From assembly GCA_002839445.1 (NCBI GenBank), contig PGYB01000003.1, positions 310,001 through 374,000 on the forward strand: a DNA stretch of 64,000 bases. The letters are read 5' to 3'. The notes beneath the pieces were generated by a model. The model worked only from the letters and a program-made list of their open reading frames with translations. It had not been told where the DNA came from and made no database searches. The position numbers and the translations under genes are program-made. The stretch comes from Candidatus Riflebacteria bacterium HGW-Riflebacteria-1. Its GTDB lineage: Bacteria > Muiribacteriota > Ozemobacteria > Ozemobacterales > Ozemobacteraceae. Numbering within the stretch: the stretch's first letter is position 1; each line of letters starts with the position of its first letter. Shown here in pieces: positions 8,172 through 16,900 of the stretch.

Positions 8172-9181
8172 TGTCAAAAGCGCCGTTGCGCCTGGTTTTC
8201 ATGGGATGTCCGCAGTTTGCGGTACCATGCCTGGAAAGGCTGCATCAGGACTCTGACTTTAGCGTTGTCGCAGTGTACTGCATGCCAGACCGGCCCAAGG
8301 GGCGTGGCAAAAAACCGAGCCCGACCCCGGTCAAGCTTTTCGCAAACGATCATGGGCTGCCGGTTTTTTCGCCGGCAACTTTCCGGCAGGCACCCGAAGA
8401 GGTCGAACGATTGCGCGGTTTCGCACCTGACTTTCTGGTTGTAGTCGCCTATGGCCTTATTCTGCCGCAATCGGTGCTGGATATTCCGGCAATCGCGCCA
8501 GTAAACCTGCACGCGTCGATTTTGCCAGAATACCGTGGCCCTTCACCAATTCATCATGCGCTGCTCGATGGCCGCAAAGTCACCGGCAACACAGTAATGC
8601 TTATGAGCAAAGGCATGGACGAAGGCGATATCCTCGCGATAGAGACTACGCCAGTTGAAGCGCACGAAGATTTTGCCAGCGTTCACGACCGCTTGAGCGC
8701 AATGGGCGCCGAACTGCTCGTTAAGACACTCAAAGAATACGCTGCCGGCAGGATCAATCGCCTTCCGCAGCAGCACACCGCTGCGACTTACACAGCCAAG
8801 ATCACGCCGCAGACCGCCAGAATCAACTGGCACAACCCGGCAAACATCATCATCAACCAGATCCGCGCCATGAGCCCATCACCAGGTGCATGGTTTGAAG
8901 ATGCCGGCGAACGCATCAAGGTATTCAGGGCTGTTCCAGCCGAAGCAGTCAGCGCCAGTCCAGGTACAGTAATCGAGCAGCAGCCTGGCACGGGCATTAA
9001 AATCGCCTGCGGCGAAGGCACCAGCCTGATCCTGCTCGAACTGCAGCGCGCCGGCAAGAGCCGACTTTCCTGTCGCGAGTTTCTCTGCGGTTGCGGCCTC
9101 AAATCTTCCCGGCTCGACAGCGACAACCAGAAAGATGCTGATAATCCTGCCTGTGCTCAAACAGGTGGTGTCACAAAATGA
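8171..9181 (+). CDS. fmt: Methionyl-tRNA formyltransferase
   Basis: Formylates initiator Met-tRNA with 10-formyltetrahydrofolate. 336 residues. Visible family motifs are FMGCPQFAVPCLE at the N-terminus (usually FxGTPxFA), the catalytic block NLHASILPEYRGPSPI (about residues 115-130) with N and H, and GMDEGDIL (about 150). The C-terminal OB-like domain ends with LELQRAGKSRLSCREFL, followed by a 30-residue tail not usual in the family. It overlaps def by one base and rex by four (ATGA). Confidence 0.93.
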   Translation: MSKAPLRLVFMGCPQFAVPCLERLHQDSDFSVVAVYCMPDRPKGRGKKPSPTPVKLFANDHGLPVFSPATFRQAPEEVERLRGFAPDFLVVVAYGLILPQSVLDIPAIAPVNLHASILPEYRGPSPIHHALLDGRKVTGNTVMLMSKGMDEGDILAIETTPVEAHEDFASVHDRLSAMGAELLVKTLKEYAAGRINRLPQQHTAATYTAKITPQTARINWHNPANIIINQIRAMSPSPGAWFEDAGERIKVFRAVPAEAVSASPGTVIEQQPGTGIKIACGEGTSLILLELQRAGKSRLSCREFLCGCGLKSSRLDSDNQKDADNPACAQTGGVTK

Positions 9182-9879
9182 CAAGGAGCAATCCTGTGGT
9201 AAAAAAACTGGTCCCTCCGCAGGCCACGATTCGAAGATTGTCGATCTATCTTCGCTATCTCAACGGCCTTGATGTTGATGGTGTAAAGGTTATTTCTTCG
9301 CACGACCTCGCCAGAAGGCTGGCACTCAACCCGGCTCAGGTGCGCAAAGATCTCGCCTACTTTGGCGAATTCGGCAAACGCGGCGTCGGCTATTCAGTCA
9401 AAAAACTGCGCGACCATATTGTCAAGATTCTTGGCCTGCAGAAAATGCGCAAAATAGCAATAATCGGTGCCGGCGGCAGACTTGGCACCGCACTGGCTCT
9501 TTATACCGGCTTTGAAAGACGCAATTTTAAAGTATGCGCTCTTTTCGACAAGGATCCTGCCATTGTCGGCAACGAAGTCGAGGGTATTGGCAACATTTTG
9601 TCGATAGGCGACCTCTCAAAGGTCGTCAAGGAAAAGGGCATCGAAATCCTTATACTGACCATTCCTGCAGCTGCGATAAAAGAGATTTACGACCCGGTAA
9701 TGCTCTCCGGCGTTAAAGCCGTACTCAACTTTGCCCCGTTCAAAATGCTTTCTACCGAAGAAGTCGACGTACACAATGTCGACCTGACAACCGAACTCGA
9801 GTCGCTCAGCTACCGTCTGTCTCTTAATGAATCAGGCATCTCACCGCTTGATAAGGCTCCCGCAACCGAAGAAGACTGA
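9178..9879 (+). CDS. rex: Redox-sensing transcriptional repressor Rex
   Basis: Winged-helix repressor that binds DNA when NADH/NAD+ is low and releases it when NADH binds. 233 residues. The N-terminal domain shows RRLSIYLRYL and QVRKDLAYFGEFGKRGVGY (about residues 45-65), the conserved recognition region. The Rossmann domain has GAGGRLGTAL (about 97-106) and the family's ILTIPAAAIKEI and LNFAPF segments. It is translationally coupled to fmt by ATGA, an unusual location. No full Rex operator palindrome was seen nearby; only a TTGTGA half-site lies near 7596. Confidence 0.94.
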   Translation: MTRSNPVVKKLVPPQATIRRLSIYLRYLNGLDVDGVKVISSHDLARRLALNPAQVRKDLAYFGEFGKRGVGYSVKKLRDHIVKILGLQKMRKIAIIGAGGRLGTALALYTGFERRNFKVCALFDKDPAIVGNEVEGIGNILSIGDLSKVVKEKGIEILILTIPAAAIKEIYDPVMLSGVKAVLNFAPFKMLSTEEVDVHNVDLTTELESLSYRLSLNESGISPLDKAPATEED

Positions 9880-10250
9880 GCGTAGCTCACGATCAACGTT
9901 GAATACATAGTTTGACTGGCAAAATGCGATTCAAAACCGTTTGTAAAGAGCTACAACTAGGGCGCAGGCAGGTTTTTTGCACACGAGGTGCTTATGCCGG
10001 GCGGCTCAGGATGGAGATCGCCCGGTCCCATGCGCGAAAGCTTTTTTGCACAAGGACGTGCTTAGCTCCTACTTCAAAGTCGCGCCTGTCGATAGCTGTA
10101 GCGAATGGGATTCTGCCGAGAGCCCGACGCAAGCAATATACTTTGGATAGAATTCTTGAACTCATATGTAGCAGAGTAATAGAGCATTGTTCTGAGAATT
10201 CAGATGTGAAAAGCCACCCTTACGGCGTTCGCACGCACTTGCAGAAGCCG
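9880..10250. other. Structured non-coding gap with a duplicated TTTTTTGCAC element
   Basis: The 431-base gap between rex and the STAS gene has no convincing gene. It holds a duplicated element, TTTTTTGCACA followed 3-6 bases later by GTGCTTA, at 9973-9994 and 10042-10064. Each copy can form a short GCAC/GTGC hairpin. Between them lies a GC-rich hairpin (CCGGGCG 9997-10003 with CGCCCGG 10019-10025). The layout (hairpin, strong hairpin, hairpin) could be a small RNA or a decayed mobile element. It does not match riboswitches, 6S, SRP, RNase P or tmRNA signatures that I know. The 123-codon frame across it is not family-like. Confidence 0.35.
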
Positions 10251-10251
10251 C

Positions 10252-10280
10252 TTGACACCTTGTTTAAATCGGTGTTAGAC
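10252..10280 (+). promoter_or_regulatory. Sigma70-type promoter for the STAS-rel operon
   Basis: Consensus TTGACA (10252-10257), 17-base spacer, TTAGAC (10275-10280). It lies 30 bases before the STAS start codon. Confidence 0.65.
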
Positions 10281-10310
10281 TGATACATCACAGCACGAAA
10301 TGGGGTTTTC

Positions 10311-10676
10311 ATGAGTCTTACCATTGATTGCCAGCAGCATGAAAACGATGTCGTAGTAATAGCCGTCAGCGGCGAAATTACCTTCGAAAATTCAGATCAG
10401 TTCCGCGAAAAAATAGATCAATTATGTGAACAGGCAAAGTATCGCATGGTCATCGACCTTGCTGGCCTGCAATACATGAGTTCAGCCGGCATGGGCGTTC
10501 TGGTGCATGGCCTCAAAAGGGCGCGCGCCAAAGAAGGCGACCTGCGCCTGATCAATCTGAGCGACAAGATGCGCCGGGTTTTTCTGATCACTCAATTTAC
10601 GCATCATTTTGTGGTATTACCCAACCTCGCAGAAGCAGTCAAAAGCTTCTCAGTCACAGACGAAAGCAGCAGGTGA
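10311..10676 (+). CDS. STAS-domain anti-sigma factor antagonist (SpoIIAA/RsbV-like)
   Basis: 121-residue single STAS domain. In partner switching such proteins bind an anti-sigma kinase when unphosphorylated and are reactivated by PP2C phosphatases of the SpoIIE type, several of which are encoded in this window. The phosphorylation-site region reads YMSSAGMGVLVHG (about residues 55-67), matching the family DSSGLGxL pattern with serine kept. No kinase partner is adjacent. Its TGA stop is in the same frame as rel, which follows directly; see the rel entry. Own promoter upstream. Family firm, target unknown. Confidence 0.88.
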   Translation: MSLTIDCQQHENDVVVIAVSGEITFENSDQFREKIDQLCEQAKYRMVIDLAGLQYMSSAGMGVLVHGLKRARAKEGDLRLINLSDKMRRVFLITQFTHHFVVLPNLAEAVKSFSVTDESSR

Positions 10677-10682
10677 TGGACT

Positions 10683-12887
10683 ATTTCGCTCGAACAGATA
10701 TTTGAAGCAGTAAAATCCTACAACCCCGACGCAGACTTCGACCGAATCGAACGCGCCTACAAATTTGCCGAAGATTGCCACAAAGATCAGTTCAGAGCCT
10801 CAGGAGAGCCTTATTTTCTCCATCCTGAATCAGTAGCCCTGATCGCCGCCTCCGAGCTAAAACTCGACACCACATCGATCTGCGCGGCCCTTCTGCATGA
10901 TGTCATCGAAGATACCGCCGCAACCACCGCCGACATCGAAGCGATGTTTGGCCCGGTCATGGCACAACTGGTCGAAGGCGTCACCAAACTCAACAAAATG
11001 TTTTTCAGCTCGGCCACAGCCGCTCAGGCCGCCAACTTTCGCAAAATGCTCTTCGCCATGACCAACGATGTCCGGGTCATTCTCATCAAACTGGCAGACC
11101 GTCTGCACAACGTGAGAACCCTGCAGTTTCTGCCGCCGGTCAAGCAAAAATATGTCGCGCGCGAAACCATCGAAATCTACGCTCCCCTCGCCCATCGCCT
11201 CGGTATCAACAAAGTCAAGAGCGAGCTTGAAGAGACCTGCTTTCGCATTTTACAACCGGAAAAAGCCAAAGAGATCTCCGAATTTCTTGGCTCTACAGGC
11301 CTCGAAGGCGACAGCAATCTGCGCCACGCCATGCAGCAACTCGAAGAGCATCTGGTCGAATTCAACATCAAGGCCAGAATCAGCGGGCGACCAAAGCAGG
11401 CGTATTCTATTTACAACAAGACTGTCAAGTATAACACCAGCATAGAGGGCCTGTACGACTTTCTCGGCGTGCGCATTCTCACCGAATCGGTAAAAGACTG
11501 CTATGGCGCGCTCGGCATGGTCCACAAGTACTACAAGCCGATTCCCGGCCGATTTAAAGATTATATCGCGGTTCCCAAACCAAACATGTATCAGTCGCTG
11601 CATACCACGGTCATTTTCGACGGCAAGCCCCTCGAAATACAGATTCGCACAGAAGAAATGCACCGCATTGCCGAAGAAGGCATCGCTGCGCACTGGGATT
11701 ACAAAGAATCCAGCGGCAAAGATTCGACGCCGGATTACAAGGAAAAACTATCCTGGCTGCGCAATCTCATCGAATGGTATAAAGACGTAAAAGACGCTTC
11801 CGAATTCATGGAAACCGTCAAGGTCGAGCTTTTCGAATATCACGTTTACGTATTCACGCCAAAAGGCGACGTAATTGAGCTTCCGAGTGGAAGCACGCCA
11901 ATCGACTTTGCCTACACGATTCACACCGATGTGGGCCATCGCTGTATAGGCGCCAAGGTCAACGGGCACATTGTTCCGCTCGAATATCGCCTGCAGAATG
12001 GCGACATCGTATCGATCCTGACCAGCAAGAACCAGAAAGGCCCCAGTCGCGACTGGCTCAAAATCGTGGGCAGCGCCAGTGCCAAGCGCAAAATCCGCAT
12101 CTGGCTGAAGAAGGAATTTCGCGACGAGTATGTCAGCAGTGGCGAACGCGAGTTTAGCGAAACCTTTCTCAAAATAGGCGGTGACCGTGAAACCGAAAAG
12201 ACTTTCAAAACGGCGGCTTTTGCCAACAGGGTTAAGGATCTGGGCTTTCCGTCTATCGAAGAGCTCTACGCCGGCATTGGCGCAGGCGAGGTCAGATCGC
12301 AGCAGGTAATCGGCAAGCTGTTTCCCGACCTTGTCACGAAATCTGTGCCCAAGCACTCCAGCAAGTCAGCGCGTCGTGAAAAGCAGAAAAAGAAAGACAA
12401 CAAAGGCCCGCGTATTATTGTCGGCGGCCTTGAAGATGCCTTGATCAAGATGTCACGCTGCTGCAACCCGATCCCCGGCGATGATATCATGGGCTATATC
12501 ACGCGCGGGCGCGGCGTTACCGTTCACAAGAAAGATTGCACGAACGCCAAAAATCTGCAGAGTGACACTGAAGACCGCATGATCGAAGTCAGATGGGATC
12601 TCGGAATCACAGAAGAACAGCATATTGATGGCGACTACCTGGCCAAGATAAGAATTGAGACCACTGACCGCAAGGGCATGCTCAATTCGGTAACCAGCAT
12701 TATTGCCAATCAGGGCATCAACATTCATTCAGCCGTTGCCAGAACGACAAAACAGAAAACCGGTCTGCTCGATTTTTCGATCGAAGTGCGCGATTCTAAC
12801 ATGCTTGAGAGCCTGATCAAGGCTATTGGGCGGCTGATTGGTGTCACCAGGGCGTATCGTATCGACAACCAGAGCAATAAGACATAA
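10683..12887 (+). CDS. rel: Bifunctional (p)ppGpp synthetase/hydrolase Rel, apparent non-canonical start
   Basis: Makes and degrades (p)ppGpp in the stringent response. About 734 residues from ATT at 10683. The HD hydrolase domain (about 20-170) has HPESV, LLHDVIEDT and KLADRLHNVRTL. The synthetase domain (about 220-340) has GRFKDYIAVPKPNMYQSLHTT and ends EIQIRTEEMH. TGS (about 380-440), a CCNPIPGDDIMGY segment and an ACT domain follow. No ATG, GTG or TTG exists in frame between the STAS TGA (10674-10676) and ATG 10944, which lies beyond the HD motif. ATT 10683 has AGGTGAT (10671-10677) upstream, an extended Shine-Dalgarno match. Alternatives are a +1 shift after ATG 10676, UGA read-through as a STAS-Rel fusion, or one extra G in the sequence. 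Confidence 0.85.
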   Translation: MSLEQIFEAVKSYNPDADFDRIERAYKFAEDCHKDQFRASGEPYFLHPESVALIAASELKLDTTSICAALLHDVIEDTAATTADIEAMFGPVMAQLVEGVTKLNKMFFSSATAAQAANFRKMLFAMTNDVRVILIKLADRLHNVRTLQFLPPVKQKYVARETIEIYAPLAHRLGINKVKSELEETCFRILQPEKAKEISEFLGSTGLEGDSNLRHAMQQLEEHLVEFNIKARISGRPKQAYSIYNKTVKYNTSIEGLYDFLGVRILTESVKDCYGALGMVHKYYKPIPGRFKDYIAVPKPNMYQSLHTTVIFDGKPLEIQIRTEEMHRIAEEGIAAHWDYKESSGKDSTPDYKEKLSWLRNLIEWYKDVKDASEFMETVKVELFEYHVYVFTPKGDVIELPSGSTPIDFAYTIHTDVGHRCIGAKVNGHIVPLEYRLQNGDIVSILTSKNQKGPSRDWLKIVGSASAKRKIRIWLKKEFRDEYVSSGEREFSETFLKIGGDRETEKTFKTAAFANRVKDLGFPSIEELYAGIGAGEVRSQQVIGKLFPDLVTKSVPKHSSKSARREKQKKKDNKGPRIIVGGLEDALIKMSRCCNPIPGDDIMGYITRGRGVTVHKKDCTNAKNLQSDTEDRMIEVRWDLGITEEQHIDGDYLAKIRIETTDRKGMLNSVTSIIANQGINIHSAVARTTKQKTGLLDFSIEVRDSNMLESLIKAIGRLIGVTRAYRIDNQSNKT

Positions 12888-12912
12888 AACCTCAATTCGG
12901 GAGGACCTGCGC

Positions 12913-13854
12913 GTGGCGGCTAAACGCAAAAAAATCGATGACGAGGCTGTTGACGCCGTCGATCTGCTTTCACTGCTCACCCCGCCAGGGGCTGCTGGCG
13001 GCTATGAAGCAGAGATAGAGCGGGTTTCCCCCGGCGAGGAATTCGACCTGCTTAAAGTGGCAGGCGAACTGCCCGATGTGCCAGAGCCACCGCAACGAAC
13101 ACCTTCTGCCGGCAAAGCGCCGTCTCCAGCAGTTTCGCGGCTTTCGCAGCCCGCAACGCAGACACCTGATATTTCCAAAAAGACCACGCAGAAATCAGAT
13201 CATGAGCTCGAATCGCTGCTGACCGGCATGCGCAAGCCCAGTCGCCCGCAGCGCCTGGAGCCATTGCCAGACATAGCCGACGACTCGCTCGAACGCATTG
13301 CCGCTGAGATCTCGCAGTGCCAGAAATGCGATCTACACAAAACCCGCAACAAAACGGTTCCCGGCATCGGCCCGCAGCAAACGCGCCTGGTCTTTATCGG
13401 CGAGGCTCCCGGCGCCGATGAAGACGCCAGCGGAATTCCGTTTGTCGGCAGAGCTGGTCAGCATCTCGACAAAATTCTTGTTGCAGCTGGATTTAAGCGC
13501 GAAGAACTGTTCATCTGCAACATTCTAAAATGCCGGCCGCCGGAAAACCGCGACCCGACCCTGTCGGAGATGATCTGCTGCACGCCATATCTCCAGCGCC
13601 AGCTGCGTCTTCTCAAGCCTTCGCTGATCGCCTGTCTCGGCAATGTCGCAGTAAAATACGTCATCGGCCCTGATTCCCAGGGCATTACAAAAATTCATGG
13701 CGAGTGGTTCACTTCGATTTTTGACATTCCGACCATGGCGATGTATCACCCTTCTTTTCTGCTGCGCTCCGCCACGCGCGAAAAAGGCAGCCCGAACTGG
13801 CAGATGTGGCAAGACATCCAGACCCTCAAAAAACGCTACGACTCGCTACCTTAA
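12913..13854 (+). CDS. Family 4 uracil-DNA glycosylase with long N-terminal extension
   Basis: Iron-sulphur uracil-DNA glycosylase removing uracil from DNA. The catalytic domain starts near residue 125. The cluster cysteines begin with CQKCDLHKTRN (about 136-139) and continue with CNILKCRPPENRDP; motif A is GEAPGADEDASGIPFVGRAG and motif B is HPSFLLR near the end. The GTG at 12913 is chosen for its GGGAGG site (12899-12904). The first 120 residues are charged, rich in proline and serine, unrelated to the catalytic fold and probably disordered; most family members lack such a long extension. It lies 25 bases after rel and is probably co-transcribed. Confidence 0.9.
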   Translation: MAAKRKKIDDEAVDAVDLLSLLTPPGAAGGYEAEIERVSPGEEFDLLKVAGELPDVPEPPQRTPSAGKAPSPAVSRLSQPATQTPDISKKTTQKSDHELESLLTGMRKPSRPQRLEPLPDIADDSLERIAAEISQCQKCDLHKTRNKTVPGIGPQQTRLVFIGEAPGADEDASGIPFVGRAGQHLDKILVAAGFKREELFICNILKCRPPENRDPTLSEMICCTPYLQRQLRLLKPSLIACLGNVAVKYVIGPDSQGITKIHGEWFTSIFDIPTMAMYHPSFLLRSATREKGSPNWQMWQDIQTLKKRYDSLP

Positions 13855-13893
13855 TCCTTTATACAAAACATAGGCAAAATGTATGCTGGAGTA

Positions 13894-13923
13894 TTGATGT
13901 TGACAGGCATTACATGCTAAGAT
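13894..13923 (+). promoter_or_regulatory. Promoter of the 1,527-residue lipoprotein, probably leaderless
   Basis: TTGATG (13894-13899), 18-base spacer, TAAGAT (13918-13923) with an extended TGC just before it. A TTGACA at 13900-13905 is too close to serve as -35 for this -10. The ATG at 13930 lies 6 bases after the -10 and has no ribosome binding site, so transcription should start at or next to the start codon. Confidence 0.5.
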
Positions 13924-13929
13924 CGCAGC

Positions 13930-16900
13930 ATGAGAAATATTCTCGTCATTTTTCTATTTCTTTGCCTGTGCGTATTTATCGGGTGTCTGGGCGTCGGTGG
14001 CGGCGGCGGCAGTCTCGGTGGTGGTGGCAGTCCATACACTTCAGCGCTGCTTTCAGGTCGCGTATATTTTGCTGACCGCCAGCTTTATGGCGGCATACCG
14101 GTCGCGGCCTACGACCTTTCCGGCAAACGCGTAGAAACCGTTCTGACAGACTCAGCCGGCTATTTTGCTTTCACCAGTCTTGCTGCAGGTGCCTACAGTC
14201 TGGCAGCGATTACCGGTGACAGCGAAGTCATCTTCGCGCGGTCCGTGCAGGTCGACGGCGTCAGCTCAAAACAGGTTGATACAACCTCCTTGCTTAGCAT
14301 AACTGAGGTTGTTATAGATAATATCAGCTCAACCTCTTTTCATTTGAAGTTTAAAGCAAACCGGGCCTCGCGGGCATCTGTTGAATACGGAATTCTCGGT
14401 GGCTACCAGCAAACAGTAACCATTGGTCAGGCTGGCTTCACCACACACGAAATCACCATTTCCGGTCTTCGCCCGCTCAACGATTACGAAGCTACGATTT
14501 ACCTGACTGGCGATGACGGGCAGGATTTTGTAATGCGCGGGCTATACGTGGCAACCATCGGGGCAGCGGGGCCAACAAACCTTTCGGTTGCTATTAACGA
14601 GGGCGATTACGAAACAAAAACGCAGAACGTAACCCTGTATCTGAAAGCCGACAACTGCACACACATGCGCATCAGCGAAAATGTTGACATGAGTGATGCG
14701 GCATGGGTGACTTATTCCCAGACTTACTCATACGCTTTCAAGTCGACGTCTGCTGGAACAAGGCGACTTTACGTAGAGTTCCGCGATAGCGGCGGCGTTA
14801 TATCTCCAGTTCAGTCAGATGCCATTCTAATGACCAAGACTGGCTATGTGGGAGTATGGATTAATGGCGGCGAGGCTACAACCAGCAAGACCGAAACGCT
14901 GCTGAGCGTTGTTTTCCCCGGCGCAACCCAGATGCAGCTGGCGAATAACTCTGATTTTCTCAACTCTTTCTGGGAAATCTACACTGATTCAAAAAAATGG
15001 ACTTTCACCACGGGCGATGGCTTAAAAACAATTTACTGCCGATTCAGGGGTGGCAACGCAAATCCTGATGAAGTTTTTATGGCATCCATTCTGCTTGATA
15101 CAACGCCGCCGGCGGTTGAAATGAAGATAGACAACGAGAGCAAGGTAACCGCAACTACAAGCGTAACCATTAACTTTGATTTTTCGGTGCCACCAACCCA
15201 GATGAAGATCAGCAACACCGCAGCACCGGCGTCTTCAGCAGCCTGGATTGCTTTCAGTGATACTGCAAAGTGGGTTATTCCGACAGGAGACGGCGAGAAG
15301 GAAATATTCGCGCAGTTTCGCGACGGTGCCGGCAATCAATATGGCCCGATCTCGGCAAAAATTACGCTCGACACAGTCGCCCCGCTGGGCAACACCATTG
15401 CACTGCAGCTAACTGAAGACTCTGCGTCTGAGGTAGCAACATTTGCACTGGCTGCCAGTTTACCAATTTTCCTGCACTTTGATATTGCCGACACCACGAC
15501 CTATAAGGCTCAATATGCGATTACCGAAGCCACCACAACGCCGCCAGTCAGCTTCAAAACTGTTGGCGAACCATTTACACCTGTTCAGCTTGAGGCAAGC
15601 GAGCTGCCGGTCGGCATCCATAAAGTCTGGGCCCGCTTTAGTGACCTGGCCGGGAATCTGGGCTATTTTCAGACCACCAACGTAAAGATTGACGGACCGC
15701 AAATAATTATAGCTCCAAAAACCGCAACGCTAAAATCCGGGCAGACAGAGCAATTCTCCGCCACCATTAAAAATATTGAGGGCACAGTCAGCTGGAGCCT
15801 CAGCCCTGCCGACCCAGCGTCAGTGCATGGCTCTATAACCAGTAACGGCTTATTTACAGCTCCAAATCCAATAACAGTTTCTACTACAACTATTGTGATG
15901 GCCCAGCTATTGGGCAATCCATCTGTTAAGGATCAGGCCGTGGTTAATCTGCAAACCCAGGTCGAGATTTATGTCAACGAAACCAGTCATCAAGTTTCAC
16001 TAAATTTTAGTAAAGAAGTTATGGTTCGCTTCAGAAACTCGACTAATGGAGGTATTGTTTCAACTCCAGGAGCCGGAACGGCAACAATTTCTTCCTCTAT
16101 AGCCGGGGATCCCGTGACCGATCAGATTGCTACGATTAAATATACCGCTCCCTCGGCGATACCGACAACAAATCCTGTTTCGGTCACAGTTTCTTCTCTT
16201 GAGGATCCAACAAAAGAGGAGACCTTGCTTTTTTATATTAATGCGGGACCCTGGGTATCTGTGTCGCCAGCCACTACCAGCGCGAGACTCCGAACTGGTG
16301 TAACAAATTTTGCAGCAACCTGCTCTTCTGCCACCGCCAATTTGACCTGGAGTTTGCCAGATTCCGGATTTTTTGATGCAGCCAAAACGCTTACCACCAT
16401 TGTAACACCGCCATCCAATCACTCTGTTCTGGTTTATGCTCCAAATACTCAACTAGTTAGCCCAATAAGATTAATTGCCAGTTTTACTGAAGCGGCGATA
16501 GACTATTCTTCAGTTGCTCAGATAAGTCTCACAAGCCCGGTTACCCTTACCCTTTCTCCGAAACTGGATGTTTTGAATCTTGACAGTCTTAGCGGCCTGA
16601 CATTTCAGGCTACTGTGGAAAATGCAACAACCACACAGGTTCTCTGGCAATTTAAAAACTCTAATGATGGCGCCAGTTCATGGGTAAATGCGGATTTGCC
16701 AGTCAACAATAACGGCTCTCTGCGCATATCAGAGAAGAATGCCATTTATTTTCCGCCCACGGTGTTTCCAGTGCCACCTGCAACCTACACCATAAACATT
16801 AGAGCGACAAGCATTGATGATTCAGTTGCTTCGGCTGTCGCAACCATAAGCCTGATCGCCCCGATTAACGTTACTATTCATGAGGGCTTTAGTGCTCTTG

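Noticed and set aside
9965..10070. Known riboswitch (c-di-GMP, TPP, cobalamin) or housekeeping RNA
   Set aside because: None of the conserved sequence blocks of these families is present.
9912..10283. 123-codon frame in the rex-STAS gap
   Set aside because: Its sequence follows the hairpins and repeats; no family, weak start, and its end overlaps the STAS promoter.
10674..10676. Genome-wide reassignment of UGA as an amino acid
   Set aside because: Many confident genes here (def, fmt, remA and others) end at TGA in the right place, so any read-through would be local.
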